64,000 bases of DNA from Desulfobotulus alkaliphilus (GCF_007830435.1 NZ_VLLC01000017.1:19794-83793), one strand, 5' to 3'. Shown: positions 27,288 through 36,960, counted from the first letter of the stretch. Made by a program: numbers and translations. The notes: generated from the sequence alone by a model not told the origin.

Positions 27288-29204
27288 ATGATACGTATCA
27301 CCCTGCCCGATGACAGTATCCGGGAATTTGAAAATCCTCCTTCAGGCATGGATATCGCCCTTTCCATCTCCGAAGGTTTTGCCCGCAACTGTATTGCCAT
27401 GGAAATTGACGGTCTTTTAAAGGATCTGAACACGTCTGTGGACAAGGATGCCAATGTACGCCTGCTGACCCCTAAAGACACTGAATCCATTGAGATATTA
27501 AGACACTCTGCAGCCCATGTCATGGCCGAAGCCATTCTAAGGCTCTACCCCGAGGCCCGCCTCACCATAGGCCCTGTGGTGGAAAACGGCTTTTACTATG
27601 ACATTGACATGCAGAGTATTTCCGAAGAGGACTTTCCAAAAATAGAGGCGGAAATCCAGGCCATCATTAAAGAGAAAAAGCCCTTTATCCGGAAGGAAAT
27701 GACCAGGAATGAAGCAAGGGAACGTTTCAAAGACGAACCCTACAAACTGGAAATCATCGACTCCCTTGAAGGGGACATTTTCAGCCTTTATGAGCAGGGG
27801 GGCTTCATTGACCTCTGCCGCGGTCCCCACCTGCCCCACACCGGCCACATCAAAGCCATCAAGCTGATGCGGGTTTCCGGGGCCTACTGGCGCGCGGACC
27901 AGAGTCGCCAGCAGCTTCAGCGGATTTACGGAACGGCCTTTTTTGATAAAAAAGACCTGAAAGCCTACCTCACCCTTCTCGAAGAAGCCAGAAAAAGGGA
28001 CCACAGGAAGCTGGGCGTTCAGCTGGATCTCTTCAGCTTCCACGATGAGGCTCCGGGCATGCCCTTTTTCCACGCCAAAGGCATGGCCGTATGGAACGCC
28101 CTTCTGGAATACTGGCGGGAAGCCCACAGGGATGCGGGCTACGTGGAAACCAAAACCCCCATCATGCTCAACCGGGTTCTCTGGGAAAAAAGCGGCCACT
28201 GGGAAAACTACCGGGAAAACATGTATACCTCCCGGGTGGACGAGATGGAGTATGCCATCAAGCCCATGAACTGCCCCGGCGGCATGCTGCTTTTTGGCAT
28301 GAAACCCCATTCCTACAAAGATCTGCCCCACCGCGCCGGAGAAATCGGCCTTGTTCACCGCCATGAAATGTCCGGTGCCCTCTCAGGCCTTTTCCGGGTC
28401 CGGGCCTTCCATCAGGACGATGCCCACATCTTCATGACACCGGAGCAGATCCAGCAGGAAATTTTAGGCGTTCTGCAACTGGTGGACCGCGTTTACGCCA
28501 CCTTTGGTCTGGATTTTCATCTGGAGCTTTCCACACGTCCTGAAAAATCCATCGGCAGTGACGCCCAGTGGGAACAGGCCACCTCCGGCCTCAGATCCGC
28601 CCTCGATGCCTACGGCAAGGGCTATCAGGTCAATGAAGGAGACGGTGCCTTTTACGGTCCTAAAATCGACATCCATATTAAAGACGCCATTGGCCGTACC
28701 TGGCAGTGCGGCACCATTCAGCTGGACATGGCCCTGCCGGAACGTTTTGATTTAAGTTATATCGGAAAAGACAATGAAAAACACCGGCCCATCATGATCC
28801 ACCGGGTCATCTATGGTTCCATTGAACGCTTTTTCGGTATCCTTACCGAACACTTTGCCGGTAAATTTCCCCTCTGGCTGGCTCCGGTACAGATCATGCT
28901 GCTGCCCATGAACGATGATCTGATTCCTGCAACGGAAGCGCTTAAAAAGGAGCTGACCGCCGAAGGTCTCCGGGTGGAGGTGGATACAAGGTCCGAGAGC
29001 CTCAAGAAAAAAGTCCGGGATGCCCAGCTCCTTCAGATTCCCCTGATGGTCACCATCGGGGCAAAGGAAATTGAGACCAAAACCTTTGCCGTAAGAACCC
29101 TTGACGGCAGGGTTATCATGGGTATGGAGCGCAGCTCTTTCCTTGAAAAGGTCAGGGAACACATCCGCAGGCGCTCCTTAAGCCCTGAGATATTTAAGGA
29201 CTGA
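27288..29204 (+). CDS. thrS: Threonyl-tRNA synthetase
   Basis: About 638 residues, full length. An N-terminal TGS domain (residues 1-60) is followed by the editing domain with HSAAHVMAEA (HxxxH zinc motif), the class II catalytic core (NRVLWEKSGHWENY; MNCPGG; RVRAFHQDDAHIF; GTIQLDMALPERFDLSYIG) and a C-terminal anticodon-binding domain. I prefer the ATG at 27288 because AGGA lies 9 bases upstream; an ATG at 27279 would add three residues. No T-box leader is apparent upstream. The usual downstream infC-rpmI-rplT genes are not here. Confidence 0.96.
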   Translation: MIRITLPDDSIREFENPPSGMDIALSISEGFARNCIAMEIDGLLKDLNTSVDKDANVRLLTPKDTESIEILRHSAAHVMAEAILRLYPEARLTIGPVVENGFYYDIDMQSISEEDFPKIEAEIQAIIKEKKPFIRKEMTRNEARERFKDEPYKLEIIDSLEGDIFSLYEQGGFIDLCRGPHLPHTGHIKAIKLMRVSGAYWRADQSRQQLQRIYGTAFFDKKDLKAYLTLLEEARKRDHRKLGVQLDLFSFHDEAPGMPFFHAKGMAVWNALLEYWREAHRDAGYVETKTPIMLNRVLWEKSGHWENYRENMYTSRVDEMEYAIKPMNCPGGMLLFGMKPHSYKDLPHRAGEIGLVHRHEMSGALSGLFRVRAFHQDDAHIFMTPEQIQQEILGVLQLVDRVYATFGLDFHLELSTRPEKSIGSDAQWEQATSGLRSALDAYGKGYQVNEGDGAFYGPKIDIHIKDAIGRTWQCGTIQLDMALPERFDLSYIGKDNEKHRPIMIHRVIYGSIERFFGILTEHFAGKFPLWLAPVQIMLLPMNDDLIPATEALKKELTAEGLRVEVDTRSESLKKKVRDAQLLQIPLMVTIGAKEIETKTFAVRTLDGRVIMGMERSSFLEKVREHIRRRSLSPEIFKD

Positions 29205-29644
29205 CAGACATATACTCTGCGTGGTCATTCTTGATACATGGGGCAGTCTTGAAACGATATTGCAGGGACAGGCCCCCGTGCCTGCCCTGGTTTTGGGCAA
29301 CAACGGGGGCCTGCCCCACAAAAAACCCATTTCCGATTCAGAATCGGTGGATTGTGGAAGCGAGTGGCCCTGTGAAAGACCATCCGGCATTCATGATCAT
29401 CATCCTACTCCTTTACCGGATCCAATCTTTCCATTCCTCCCCTACCCATGATCATTATTATCGGCCCAATTTTCCCCTGCCAAAAATGAAGGTTCAAGAA
29501 AAAAACATTTGTTCATATATATGAAAGGAAGCATTTGCCATTTTCCCTTCAGAATGCTAATAACGTTAATATGTCAGTGTATGCATAAAAGCCTCCGTGT
29601 GACCATCCCGTATTACCCCCTTAGAAGCATGAAAGTCAGGTTCC
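29205..29644. other. Intergenic region downstream of thrS
   Basis: 440 bases. A perfect 11-bp inverted repeat lies at 29269-29313 and the rest is AT-rich upstream of the kinase. No gene seen. Confidence 0.6.
29269..29313. repeat. Inverted repeat, possibly a remnant of repeat family B
   Basis: CAGGCCCCCGT (29269-29279) and ACGGGGGCCTG (29303-29313) are perfect complements across 23 bases. The CAGGC/GCCTG words are typical of family B hairpins. It lies 65 bases after thrS and could also act as a weak terminator, though no T run follows. Confidence 0.45.
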
Positions 29645-31879
29645 ATGCCTCCTGCATCCAAGCGCAGCCTTTCAAGGGATCTTTCCATCAGTGTTTTTCT
29701 GCTGGTCTTTCTTCTTCAGATTCCCCTTGTATTTTATTATTTTACCAGAGAAGCCCGTCAGATTTCCACGGTTTTCCGGTCCCAGACCGAAGAGAATGCC
29801 CAGCGCCTGACCGATGTACTGGCCGTTCCCCTCTGGCATATGGATATCCCCCAGCTGGAACGCATTGCCATCGCCTTTACCCAGAATGACCCCATGGCGG
29901 GCATCCGTATCCGGGACATCCATGGTCATGTCTTCTTTGACTCCATACAGGACAGAAACCCTGATCCCTCCCACATGATCAGTATGGGCATCCGCAACAA
30001 CGGAGACAGCATCGGCTCCATGGATCTCTATCTTTCCAGAGAACCCTACAAAAAAGATCTGGCCCGGCTACGCAATCAAACCCTCTGGGTACTGGGCCTT
30101 TCCCTCATGGCCATTTACATTGGCGTTGGCCTTCTCTCCCGTCTTTTTATGAAACCGCTTCTCAAATCCCTTTCCGAAAGCCTTGAGCATGTGGGAAACG
30201 GAAGATTTGACCATGCCTTTACCCGTGTCCGCCACAGGGAAATGGAAATCCTTGCCAGCACCATCCAGCATATGGCCAGCCGCATCAAAGCCAGGGAAAA
30301 CGTCCTGCACATGATGAACAGGGAGCTCCAGACCGAAGTCAGAGAAAGAAAAAAAGCCGAAGAAGAGGCCCTGCACAGCGAGGCAAGGCGCAAGGCACTG
30401 CTGGATGCCATTCCGGATATGATCTTTCAGTTTGACAGAAACGGGGCCTTTCTGGATTTTCAGGGGGACAGAAGCCAGCTTTTTATTGACGCTGAAAAAT
30501 TTCTGCATAAGCAGGCCCATGAAGTCCTTCCTGAACACATCTCCGCACTCATTGAAAAAAATATTGAAACGGCGCTGCTCACACACCAGCCCGTGGTTTT
30601 TGAGTACAGCCTGTACATGGGTAAAAACAGCAGTGAATACTTTGAAGCACGCATGGTGGCGGCAACAGAGGATACGGTCCTTGCCATTGTCCGCAATATT
30701 TCCGCCAAAGTCCATGCCGAAGCCCAGCGGAAAAAACTGGAAAACCAGCTTACCAAAGCGCAGAAGATGGAAGCCGTGGGCATGCTGGCGGGAGGAGTGG
30801 CCCATGATCTGAACAATGTTCTCTCAGGCCTTGTCAGCTATCCGGACCTGCTGCTTCAGGATCTTCCCGAAGACAGCACCATGCACCGGAGGATTCGCAT
30901 TATCCAGAAATCCGGCCAGAGAGCCGCACAGATCGTCGAAGATCTCCTCACCCTTGCCCGCCGGGGTGTCAGCACAGAAAATGCCATTCAGATGAACGCC
31001 ATCATCCTTGATTACCTTTCCACGCCTGAACACGAAAAACTATGTTCCTTTCACCCGGAAGTCCGGATTCATACATCCCTTGCACCGGAGCTGGACCTTA
31101 TCCGGGGTTCTGGTCTGCATCTTGGCAAAATGATCATGAATCTTGTATCCAATGCAGCAGAAGCCATGCCCGAAGGGGGCCAGATCTTCATTGAAACCTC
31201 CAGTATCCGGGAAAAATCGGTGGCTTTTCCCCATGGTGCCATCCAGATACGGGTTCAGGACACAGGTATGGGCATCGCACCTGAGGACAAAGAAAAAATA
31301 TTTGAACCTTTCTACACCAAAAAGGTCATGGGCCGTTCTGGAACGGGGCTGGGCATGGCCGTGGTCTGGAGTACGGTACAGGATCACCATGGCCAGATTT
31401 TTGTGGACAGTGAACCGGAAAAAGGCTGTACCATTTCCATATATCTGCCCGTCACACCGGGGCTTTTTCTCTGTACGGAAGAAGAAAGTCACAGCCCGGA
31501 GGGCGGGGGGGAGCATATCCTTGTGGTGGATGATCTTCCGGAACAGCGGGAAATCAGCAGTCTTATTCTTGAAAAGCTCGGCTACAGGGTCACAACGGTA
31601 TCCAGTGGCGAAGAAGCCCTTTCAAAGCTTTCCCTGTTGTCACCGGATCTCGTTCTGCTCGACATGATCATGGGACCAAAGGGCATGGATGGCCTTGAAT
31701 GCTTCTGCCACATGCGCAGCCTCCTTCCGGATGTAAAGATTCTCCTTGTTACCGGTTTTTCAGAAAACGAGCGGACAAAGGAAGCCCTGGCACTGGGAGC
31801 CATGGGGCTGATCAGAAAGCCCTACACCTTCACAGATCTTGCCCGGAGTATTCACCGGGCCATCAGTGAGGCAGGATAA
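29645..31879 (+). CDS. Sensor histidine kinase with C-terminal receiver domain
   Basis: 744 residues. Membrane helix about 14-35, extracytoplasmic sensor to about 150, second helix about 152-172, HAMP about 175-225, PAS about 240-355, HisKA with His387 (GGVAHDLNNVLSG), HATPase (NLVSNAAEAMPEGG, DTGMGI, GTGLGMAVV), and a receiver with Asp673 (VLLDMIMGPKGMDG) and Lys near 725. The first about 80 residues parallel the 15017 kinase (RSLSRDL next to the helix; P-x-W-x-x-D; ERIA-x-A; MAG-x-R), so the two probably sense a related signal. No output regulator is adjacent. Confidence 0.92.
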   Translation: MPPASKRSLSRDLSISVFLLVFLLQIPLVFYYFTREARQISTVFRSQTEENAQRLTDVLAVPLWHMDIPQLERIAIAFTQNDPMAGIRIRDIHGHVFFDSIQDRNPDPSHMISMGIRNNGDSIGSMDLYLSREPYKKDLARLRNQTLWVLGLSLMAIYIGVGLLSRLFMKPLLKSLSESLEHVGNGRFDHAFTRVRHREMEILASTIQHMASRIKARENVLHMMNRELQTEVRERKKAEEEALHSEARRKALLDAIPDMIFQFDRNGAFLDFQGDRSQLFIDAEKFLHKQAHEVLPEHISALIEKNIETALLTHQPVVFEYSLYMGKNSSEYFEARMVAATEDTVLAIVRNISAKVHAEAQRKKLENQLTKAQKMEAVGMLAGGVAHDLNNVLSGLVSYPDLLLQDLPEDSTMHRRIRIIQKSGQRAAQIVEDLLTLARRGVSTENAIQMNAIILDYLSTPEHEKLCSFHPEVRIHTSLAPELDLIRGSGLHLGKMIMNLVSNAAEAMPEGGQIFIETSSIREKSVAFPHGAIQIRVQDTGMGIAPEDKEKIFEPFYTKKVMGRSGTGLGMAVVWSTVQDHHGQIFVDSEPEKGCTISIYLPVTPGLFLCTEEESHSPEGGGEHILVVDDLPEQREISSLILEKLGYRVTTVSSGEEALSKLSLLSPDLVLLDMIMGPKGMDGLECFCHMRSLLPDVKILLVTGFSENERTKEALALGAMGLIRKPYTFTDLARSIHRAISEAG

Positions 31880-32008
31880 ATTTCAAGGAGAATGCTTCTG
31901 CCCCCTTGTATTGAGACGCCTCCCGTTTTAAAGTAGGATTATAATTTTTCATTTTATTGTACTCGGAAGCAGCTCCCCCCTCTTCTCTCCAACCAAAGGA
32001 GGCAGACC

Positions 32009-32914
32009 ATGCGTATTCAGATCAACCGCATCCTCTGCACCACGGATCTTTCGGATTATGCCAGACAAGGTATCCGCTATGGAACAGCTCTGGCCCGGAC
32101 CCTGAATGCAGAACTTTTCCTTTGCTCCATCATCGACCCCATCCCTCTGGTATATGCGGAAGGCATGCGGGATCCCAATGGCTATGAAAAAAAAATGGAG
32201 CAAAGGGCCAAAGAAAAAATGGCCCTTGCCATGGAAGATTATCAGATTCCCTGGAAAAGCCTTGTCCGTACAGGGCATCCGCCCACACGGATAACGGAGC
32301 TTGCCGAAGAACTGGATGCCGATCTTGTTATTGTGACCACCCGGCCGGGATCGGGGTTGAAAAAATTTTTCATGGGCTCAACATCCGAAGAACTGATCCG
32401 CACCCTGAAAGTCCCCCTGCTCATCATGAGGGACATTGAGCCCGAAGCCTTAAAAAACACGCCTGAAGGTCCTTATCTGGATTTGAAGCATGTCCTTGTG
32501 GGCTATGATTTTTCATACCACGCGACCATGGGCCTGCGCTACGGTCTGAGCCTCTGCCAGGAGTTTGAAGCAGAGCTTCATATTGTACATACCGTTTCGG
32601 AAAACCAGCACAAGGCTTTCCTTGCCGAAGGCCCTCCGGGAGACCGTATCCGCCATCAGAAGGCGGAGATGCAGAAACTTAAGGAAAAGCTGGATTCTCT
32701 GGTGCCCGAAGAAGCCAAAACCTGGTGCAATTTCCAGACCCGTATTCTCATGGGCGAGGCCCATACGGAGCTTCGCAAATATGCCATGACCTCAGGGATA
32801 GACATGACCATTGTGGGTTCCAGGGGAATCTCCCTCGCCGAATCCATGCTGATGGGATCTGTTACGGACAGACTGATAAGGGAAAACCCCTGTCCCGTAA
32901 TGTCCGTGCACTGA
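32009..32914 (+). CDS. Tandem-domain universal stress protein (UspA family)
   Basis: 301 residues made of two Usp domains. The first starts INRILCTTDLSDYA and ends with SGLKKFFMGSTSEELIRTLKVPLLIM. The second starts LKHVLVGYDFSYHA and ends with the classical nucleotide-binding signature VGSRGISLAESMLMGSVTDRLIRENPCPVMSV (G-x2-G-x9-G-S). The second domain probably binds ATP. Ribosome site AAAGGAGG. It is a single gene and is likely stress-induced, though no operator is apparent. Confidence 0.9.
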   Translation: MRIQINRILCTTDLSDYARQGIRYGTALARTLNAELFLCSIIDPIPLVYAEGMRDPNGYEKKMEQRAKEKMALAMEDYQIPWKSLVRTGHPPTRITELAEELDADLVIVTTRPGSGLKKFFMGSTSEELIRTLKVPLLIMRDIEPEALKNTPEGPYLDLKHVLVGYDFSYHATMGLRYGLSLCQEFEAELHIVHTVSENQHKAFLAEGPPGDRIRHQKAEMQKLKEKLDSLVPEEAKTWCNFQTRILMGEAHTELRKYAMTSGIDMTIVGSRGISLAESMLMGSVTDRLIRENPCPVMSVH

Positions 32915-33148
32915 ATCAAAAAAACAGACAGATCCCCCCTCGCATCTTTAAAAAAATCCTGAAATCATTTCCTGACGGATCTGGCTTTCAGGATTTACAA
33001 TTTGCTCCTTTCATATCATAAGGTATGAGAAAAATTATCGGGATTCCGGACAGGCAACCAGCGGACGCCTGACAGGCTATTTCTCCCTGTTTCCTTAACC
33101 GTCAATCCACTTTCCCACGTAGGGTACCCAAAGTAAAAAGGAGCGACC

Positions 33149-33922
33149 ATGCTGAAGGCAGGCATCTTTCTGGACATGGAAAACTTAAGCCGCAACGGCG
33201 GGTGGGGCATCCGCTATGAAATTATCAAGGAGCTGGTGGAAACACAAGGGACCATTGTCCTCCGGGCCAATGCCTACCTTGCCGTGGATGTGGAGCGGGA
33301 ACGTCAGGACACGGGTTACAGAATCCGGAATGAAAATTACAGGGCTGCCATCCGGAGAAACGGTTTCCACCTGATCCGCAAAGAGGTCCGGCGCTATTAT
33401 GACTCCGAAGGAGAACTTGTGGTAAAGGCCAATGCCGATCTTGACCTTGCAGTAGACGCCATCCTGCAATCTGAAAATCTGGATTACATCCTTGTGGGCT
33501 CCGGAGACGGGGACTTTCTCCGTCTGGTCAGAGCCCTTCAGAACCGGGGAAAACGGGTAGATCTTCTCTCCTTTGCCAATACCAGCGGCGACCTGATGCG
33601 GGAAGTGGACAATCATTTTTCAGGTTTTCTCATCCCCGGCATCCTGGGCAACGATACAGCACAGACCCGAAAAAGGGGGATTCTCCACGCGTACAATGAA
33701 GACCGGGGATTTGGCTTTATCACCATGCGCACGGGACTGGGAGTCTCCGATCTCAGACACGACATTTTTTGTCATATCAATGACATCAGCGTTGACGAAG
33801 AGCCCGTGGACACCCGCTATGTGGCAGAACTTAAACACAGACAGATCATCCTTGAGTTCGATCTGATACAGACTCCCGAAGGCCCCAAGGCCACGGATGT
33901 CTGTGAATTCCAGTGGCGCTGA
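33149..33922 (+). CDS. NYN/LabA-type ribonuclease domain fused to a cold-shock RNA-binding domain
   Basis: 257 residues. Residues about 1-165 are a NYN (PIN-like) domain: KAGIFLDMENLSRNGG supplies the first Asp, VKANADLDLAVDA the second acidic cluster, and ILVGSGDGDFLRLVRALQNRGKRVDLL the third, as in LabA and limkain-type proteins. Residues about 178-257 read as a cold-shock fold: KRGILHAYNEDRGFGFIT followed by DIFCHINDI, which match the RNP1/RNP2-like parts of CspA. Together this suggests a metal-dependent RNase with its own single-stranded RNA-binding module (inference). Ribosome site AAAAGGAG. A 235-base gap precedes it. Confidence 0.78.
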   Translation: MLKAGIFLDMENLSRNGGWGIRYEIIKELVETQGTIVLRANAYLAVDVERERQDTGYRIRNENYRAAIRRNGFHLIRKEVRRYYDSEGELVVKANADLDLAVDAILQSENLDYILVGSGDGDFLRLVRALQNRGKRVDLLSFANTSGDLMREVDNHFSGFLIPGILGNDTAQTRKRGILHAYNEDRGFGFITMRTGLGVSDLRHDIFCHINDISVDEEPVDTRYVAELKHRQIILEFDLIQTPEGPKATDVCEFQWR

Positions 33923-33938
33923 ACAAAAAAAGATCGGC

Positions 33939-34709
33939 TCATGCGGTTTTTACAAGCATGGGTTCTTCGGCATCCTCCGTATGGGCACTGACATGGGCGC
34001 CAATTTTCTTACGGAAAAATGCTGCGGTCTCCTCCACACTCATATGCTGGAAACTCTCATAGGGAACGGGGGGCAAAATCTGTATTTTCATGGGATTTCT
34101 GCTTTTAAGCTCCAGACTGTATTTGGGAAGCACCTCCCTTGTTCCATCAATGGCAATGGGGAGAATGGGCAGTTTCAGCTCATGGGCGAGCTGAAAGGCT
34201 CCGGGCTTAAATGGGCGCAGTATGCCCGTTTCACTGCGGGTTCCTTCGGGAAAAATAAAAACGGAATTGCCCTCCTTCAAAGTCTTCCGGCATTTATCCA
34301 GCATTTCCAGAATGCTGTCCTTATCTCCTCTTTTTAAAGGGATATATTCATTAAGGCGCATATTCCACCCAATAAAGGGGAGCTTGAAGACCTCTATTTT
34401 AGATACCCATTTGAAGTGAAAAAAAGTCCGGAATGCAGCCAGAATGTCCAACTGGGACTGATGATTGGATACCACCACGTAGGTGGCATTTTTATCAATG
34501 TTTTCTTTCCCGCTTACCACAAACTTCCAGGTTGGCATGGTCCAGTAGTGGCAGGTGGACCAGAAACAGGCATAAAGATGCAGCAGGCGCATACGCCGGT
34601 CAAAGGGTCTGGTTAAAAACCTTATAATGAGAGCGCCTGTAAAAAAAAATGGGCCTGCAACCATAACAGATAAAACAAAAAGGAATGAAACCAGACGATT
34701 CCAGAACAT
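33939..34709 (-). CDS. 1-acyl-sn-glycerol-3-phosphate acyltransferase (PlsC family)
   Basis: About 256 residues from the ATG at 34709 (AAAGGA 9 bases upstream); the frame is open to 34778. An N-terminal hydrophobic segment (SFLFVLSVMVAGPFFFTGALII) anchors it to the inner membrane. The acyltransferase motifs are SNHQSQLDIL (catalytic NHxxxxD) and VFIFPEGTRSETG (FPEGTR, phosphate binding). It makes phosphatidic acid from lysophosphatidic acid. It is a single gene that converges with the NYN gene with 16 bases between the stops. Confidence 0.9.
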   Translation of the reverse strand: MFWNRLVSFLFVLSVMVAGPFFFTGALIIRFLTRPFDRRMRLLHLYACFWSTCHYWTMPTWKFVVSGKENIDKNATYVVVSNHQSQLDILAAFRTFFHFKWVSKIEVFKLPFIGWNMRLNEYIPLKRGDKDSILEMLDKCRKTLKEGNSVFIFPEGTRSETGILRPFKPGAFQLAHELKLPILPIAIDGTREVLPKYSLELKSRNPMKIQILPPVPYESFQHMSVEETAAFFRKKIGAHVSAHTEDAEEPMLVKTA

Positions 34710-34975
34710 TTTTATCATCCTTTCTTTCTGCCGGGCCTTCGATGCGGCACCGGTTCCGGAGAGCTTCATGCACAACATGGAAAAAACATCATTTTTTCAT
34801 GGATTTTTCATGGCCTGTAATGCTACAAAGTATCATTAAATAAACCGTACTCCCAAATAACAAACTACCTGTGGACATAAAACAGCAGATGTACTTCAAG
34901 GTCCAGTCATAAAAAGCTGTAAAACATTAGGCCGCAAAAGAAAAGTCTTTCATCCACAAACCAAGGAGTTTTGTC

Positions 34976-36178
34976 ATGCGCTTTTTACCCTTTGGCATCC
35001 TGGCCCTGGTTTTTCCGGCCATCATGGTCATGCCCCCTGCAAGTCCGGCCCAGTCCTTTGAGGAGTACATGAAACAGCAGCAGTCTGCCTTTGTTTCCTA
35101 TCAGGAACAAATCAACAGAGATTTCCAAGAGTATCAGAGAATTATAGAAGAAGAGTTCAGCAACTTTAAAAAACAGGTTCAAGAAAGCTGGGGCGATGAA
35201 ATTGTGAGCACCCCCACCCAGTGGGTGGAATACAGCCGGAATATGAAAAACCGGACACTGGTGGATTATGAAAACAGCACCATCACCGTTGAAATTCAGG
35301 CCCCTGAAAAAGCAGAGAATCTCCACAAAGAACTTCAGGAAAGGGTCAGGAATCTTGTAACTGCCACCTCTGCAAGCGCCTTTGAAAACGACACGCTGTC
35401 CCGCAATATTGAAAAAAGAATCACTGAAGCCTCTGATAACGTGCTAACGGATAAGGTCAAACCAGAGCCTGTGCTGACCAAAGAACTTACTGGTACGGAT
35501 CGACCGTCTAACCGGCAGATCAACCGCACCGTCAATGAACTTGTTCAGAAAAGTGTGGCTACCCAAAGGCCAGCACCAGATCCAGGCAACCGCATTCACG
35601 CCTTTACCATTACCCTGCCAGATGCCAGACTCAGTGACAAGGGGGATGCCTATGAGAGAGAAATCATAAAATACTCAAGGGAGAGAAAAATTGATCCGGC
35701 CCTTGTCGTTGCCATCATGCACAGTGAAAGCTCCTTCAACCCCATGGCCAAATCCCATATTCCTGCCTACGGGCTCATGCAGATTGTCCCCCGTTCCGCA
35801 GGCAAGGATGCCTCCCAGCTTGTATACGGCGAGCAAAAGCTCCTTTCCCCTTCCTACCTTTACAACGCGGATAACAACATCAAAATGGGCGTCGCCTATC
35901 TACACATTCTCTATTACCGGTATCTTTCATCCATACAGAATCCCGAAAGCAGACTTTACTGCAGTATTGCGGCCTACAATACGGGGGCCGGGAACGTGGC
36001 CAGAGCCTTCATTGGAAATACAAACATCCGTCGCGCCGCAGAAACCATCAACAGGATGACCCCAGAGCAGGTTTACAACAAACTGGTTGCAGACCTTCCC
36101 TATGAGGAAACCAGAAATTACATGAAAAAAGTAACGCCCCGCTATAAGGGATATCAGGCAAGATTTTCAGGACGCTGA
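34976..36178 (+). CDS. Membrane-bound lytic murein transglycosylase (MltC-like)
   Basis: 400 residues. Signal peptide about 1-25 (ends PPASPAQ). A coiled-coil-rich N-terminal region with a DUF3393-like segment (about 25-200) precedes the SLT domain: KIDPALVVAIMHSESSFNP carries the catalytic Glu, then PAYGLMQIVPRSAG, YNADNNIKMGVAYLHIL and SIAAYNTGAGNVARAF. This order is that of E. coli MltC. It lacks a lipobox Cys at the cleavage site, so it may be periplasmic rather than lipid-anchored. It cleaves peptidoglycan glycan strands. It leads a run with a small protein and two LPP20-like lipoproteins. Confidence 0.88.
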   Translation: MRFLPFGILALVFPAIMVMPPASPAQSFEEYMKQQQSAFVSYQEQINRDFQEYQRIIEEEFSNFKKQVQESWGDEIVSTPTQWVEYSRNMKNRTLVDYENSTITVEIQAPEKAENLHKELQERVRNLVTATSASAFENDTLSRNIEKRITEASDNVLTDKVKPEPVLTKELTGTDRPSNRQINRTVNELVQKSVATQRPAPDPGNRIHAFTITLPDARLSDKGDAYEREIIKYSRERKIDPALVVAIMHSESSFNPMAKSHIPAYGLMQIVPRSAGKDASQLVYGEQKLLSPSYLYNADNNIKMGVAYLHILYYRYLSSIQNPESRLYCSIAAYNTGAGNVARAFIGNTNIRRAAETINRMTPEQVYNKLVADLPYEETRNYMKKVTPRYKGYQARFSGR

Positions 36179-36182
36179 AGAA

Positions 36183-36374
36183 ATGTTTAAAATATTAAAA
36201 TCTGAATTTTTCAAGACAGTGCTAAAAAGCTTGTCTAAAGCGATCTCTTTTATGAAAAATTCTTCCAACCTGCTCTTAAAATGGTTTTATGATCTGTGGT
36301 ATATACTCCCGGATCTTGAAAAACTAAAAACAGCCGTAAAAAAACAAACCATACCAAACAAGGAGGCTTTATGA
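36183..36374 (+). CDS. Possible small helical protein (63 aa)
   Basis: The frame starts 4 bases after the transglycosylase stop and ends in a TGA that overlaps the next ATG by 4 bases (ATGA), which suggests translational coupling. The product is rich in Lys, Leu and Phe and looks amphipathic (FKILKSEFFKTVLKSLSKAISFMKN). No domain was recognised and the ribosome site is weak (GAAGAA). The low-GC composition differs from its neighbours, so chance is possible. Confidence 0.35.
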   Translation: MFKILKSEFFKTVLKSLSKAISFMKNSSNLLLKWFYDLWYILPDLEKLKTAVKKQTIPNKEAL

Positions 36375-36955
36375 AAAAACAACTCGTAAAAATGATACTG
36401 CTGGCTGGCATCATCGCACTGGCAGGTGCCTGTACTCCAAAACAGGCTCCTGTATCGGACACAGGCATGCCCGATGAGTATAAAGATGCTCCTTCATGGG
36501 TTTTTAATCCCGAACTCGAAGGGGGAGTTTCTGCCGTTGGAACAGCAAGAATTGGTGCCGCAGGTTTTGCCTTTGCCCGGAACGAGGCTCTGGCCGACGG
36601 GAGAGACCAGCTGGCGCGCCAGATGAGCGTAAAAGTACAGAACATGGTAAAAAACTTTACCCAGGCCACTGGCCTCGGGGATGATGAAACCGTTGACCGT
36701 GTTTCCTCACAGGTATCCCGTCAGGTGGCGAATGAAACCCTGGCAGGATCCAGAATGCGTTCCATGTGGCGCGCTCCCAACGGAGAGCTGTTTGTATGGA
36801 TGGTAGTGGAACCAGAAGCCGTTCGTGCTGCAGCAAGGGAAGCTGTCACAACATCCTATAAAAACGATCAGGCTCTGTGGCAGCAGTTCCAGGCCAAAAG
36901 AGCCCATGATGAACTTGACGCAGTTATCAACAGAGAATTTCAGGATTTTAACTAA
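36371..36955 (+). CDS. LPP20-family lipoprotein
   Basis: 194 residues. Signal peptide with lipobox LAGAC (Cys about 21). The mature part has APSWVFNPELEGGVSAVGTARIG, then a helical FARNEALADGRDQLARQMSVKVQNMVKNF and a C-terminal GELFVWMVVEPEAVRAA, the pattern of LPP20-type outer-membrane lipoproteins of unknown role. AAGGAGG precedes the ATG. It follows the transglycosylase and has a shorter relative at 37131. A terminator hairpin follows. Confidence 0.8.
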   Translation: MKKQLVKMILLAGIIALAGACTPKQAPVSDTGMPDEYKDAPSWVFNPELEGGVSAVGTARIGAAGFAFARNEALADGRDQLARQMSVKVQNMVKNFTQATGLGDDETVDRVSSQVSRQVANETLAGSRMRSMWRAPNGELFVWMVVEPEAVRAAAREAVTTSYKNDQALWQQFQAKRAHDELDAVINREFQDFN

Positions 36956-36960
36956 GCAAT

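Noticed and set aside
27180..27290. T-box or other tRNA-sensing leader before thrS
   Set aside because: I saw no T-box consensus or terminator upstream of the gene.
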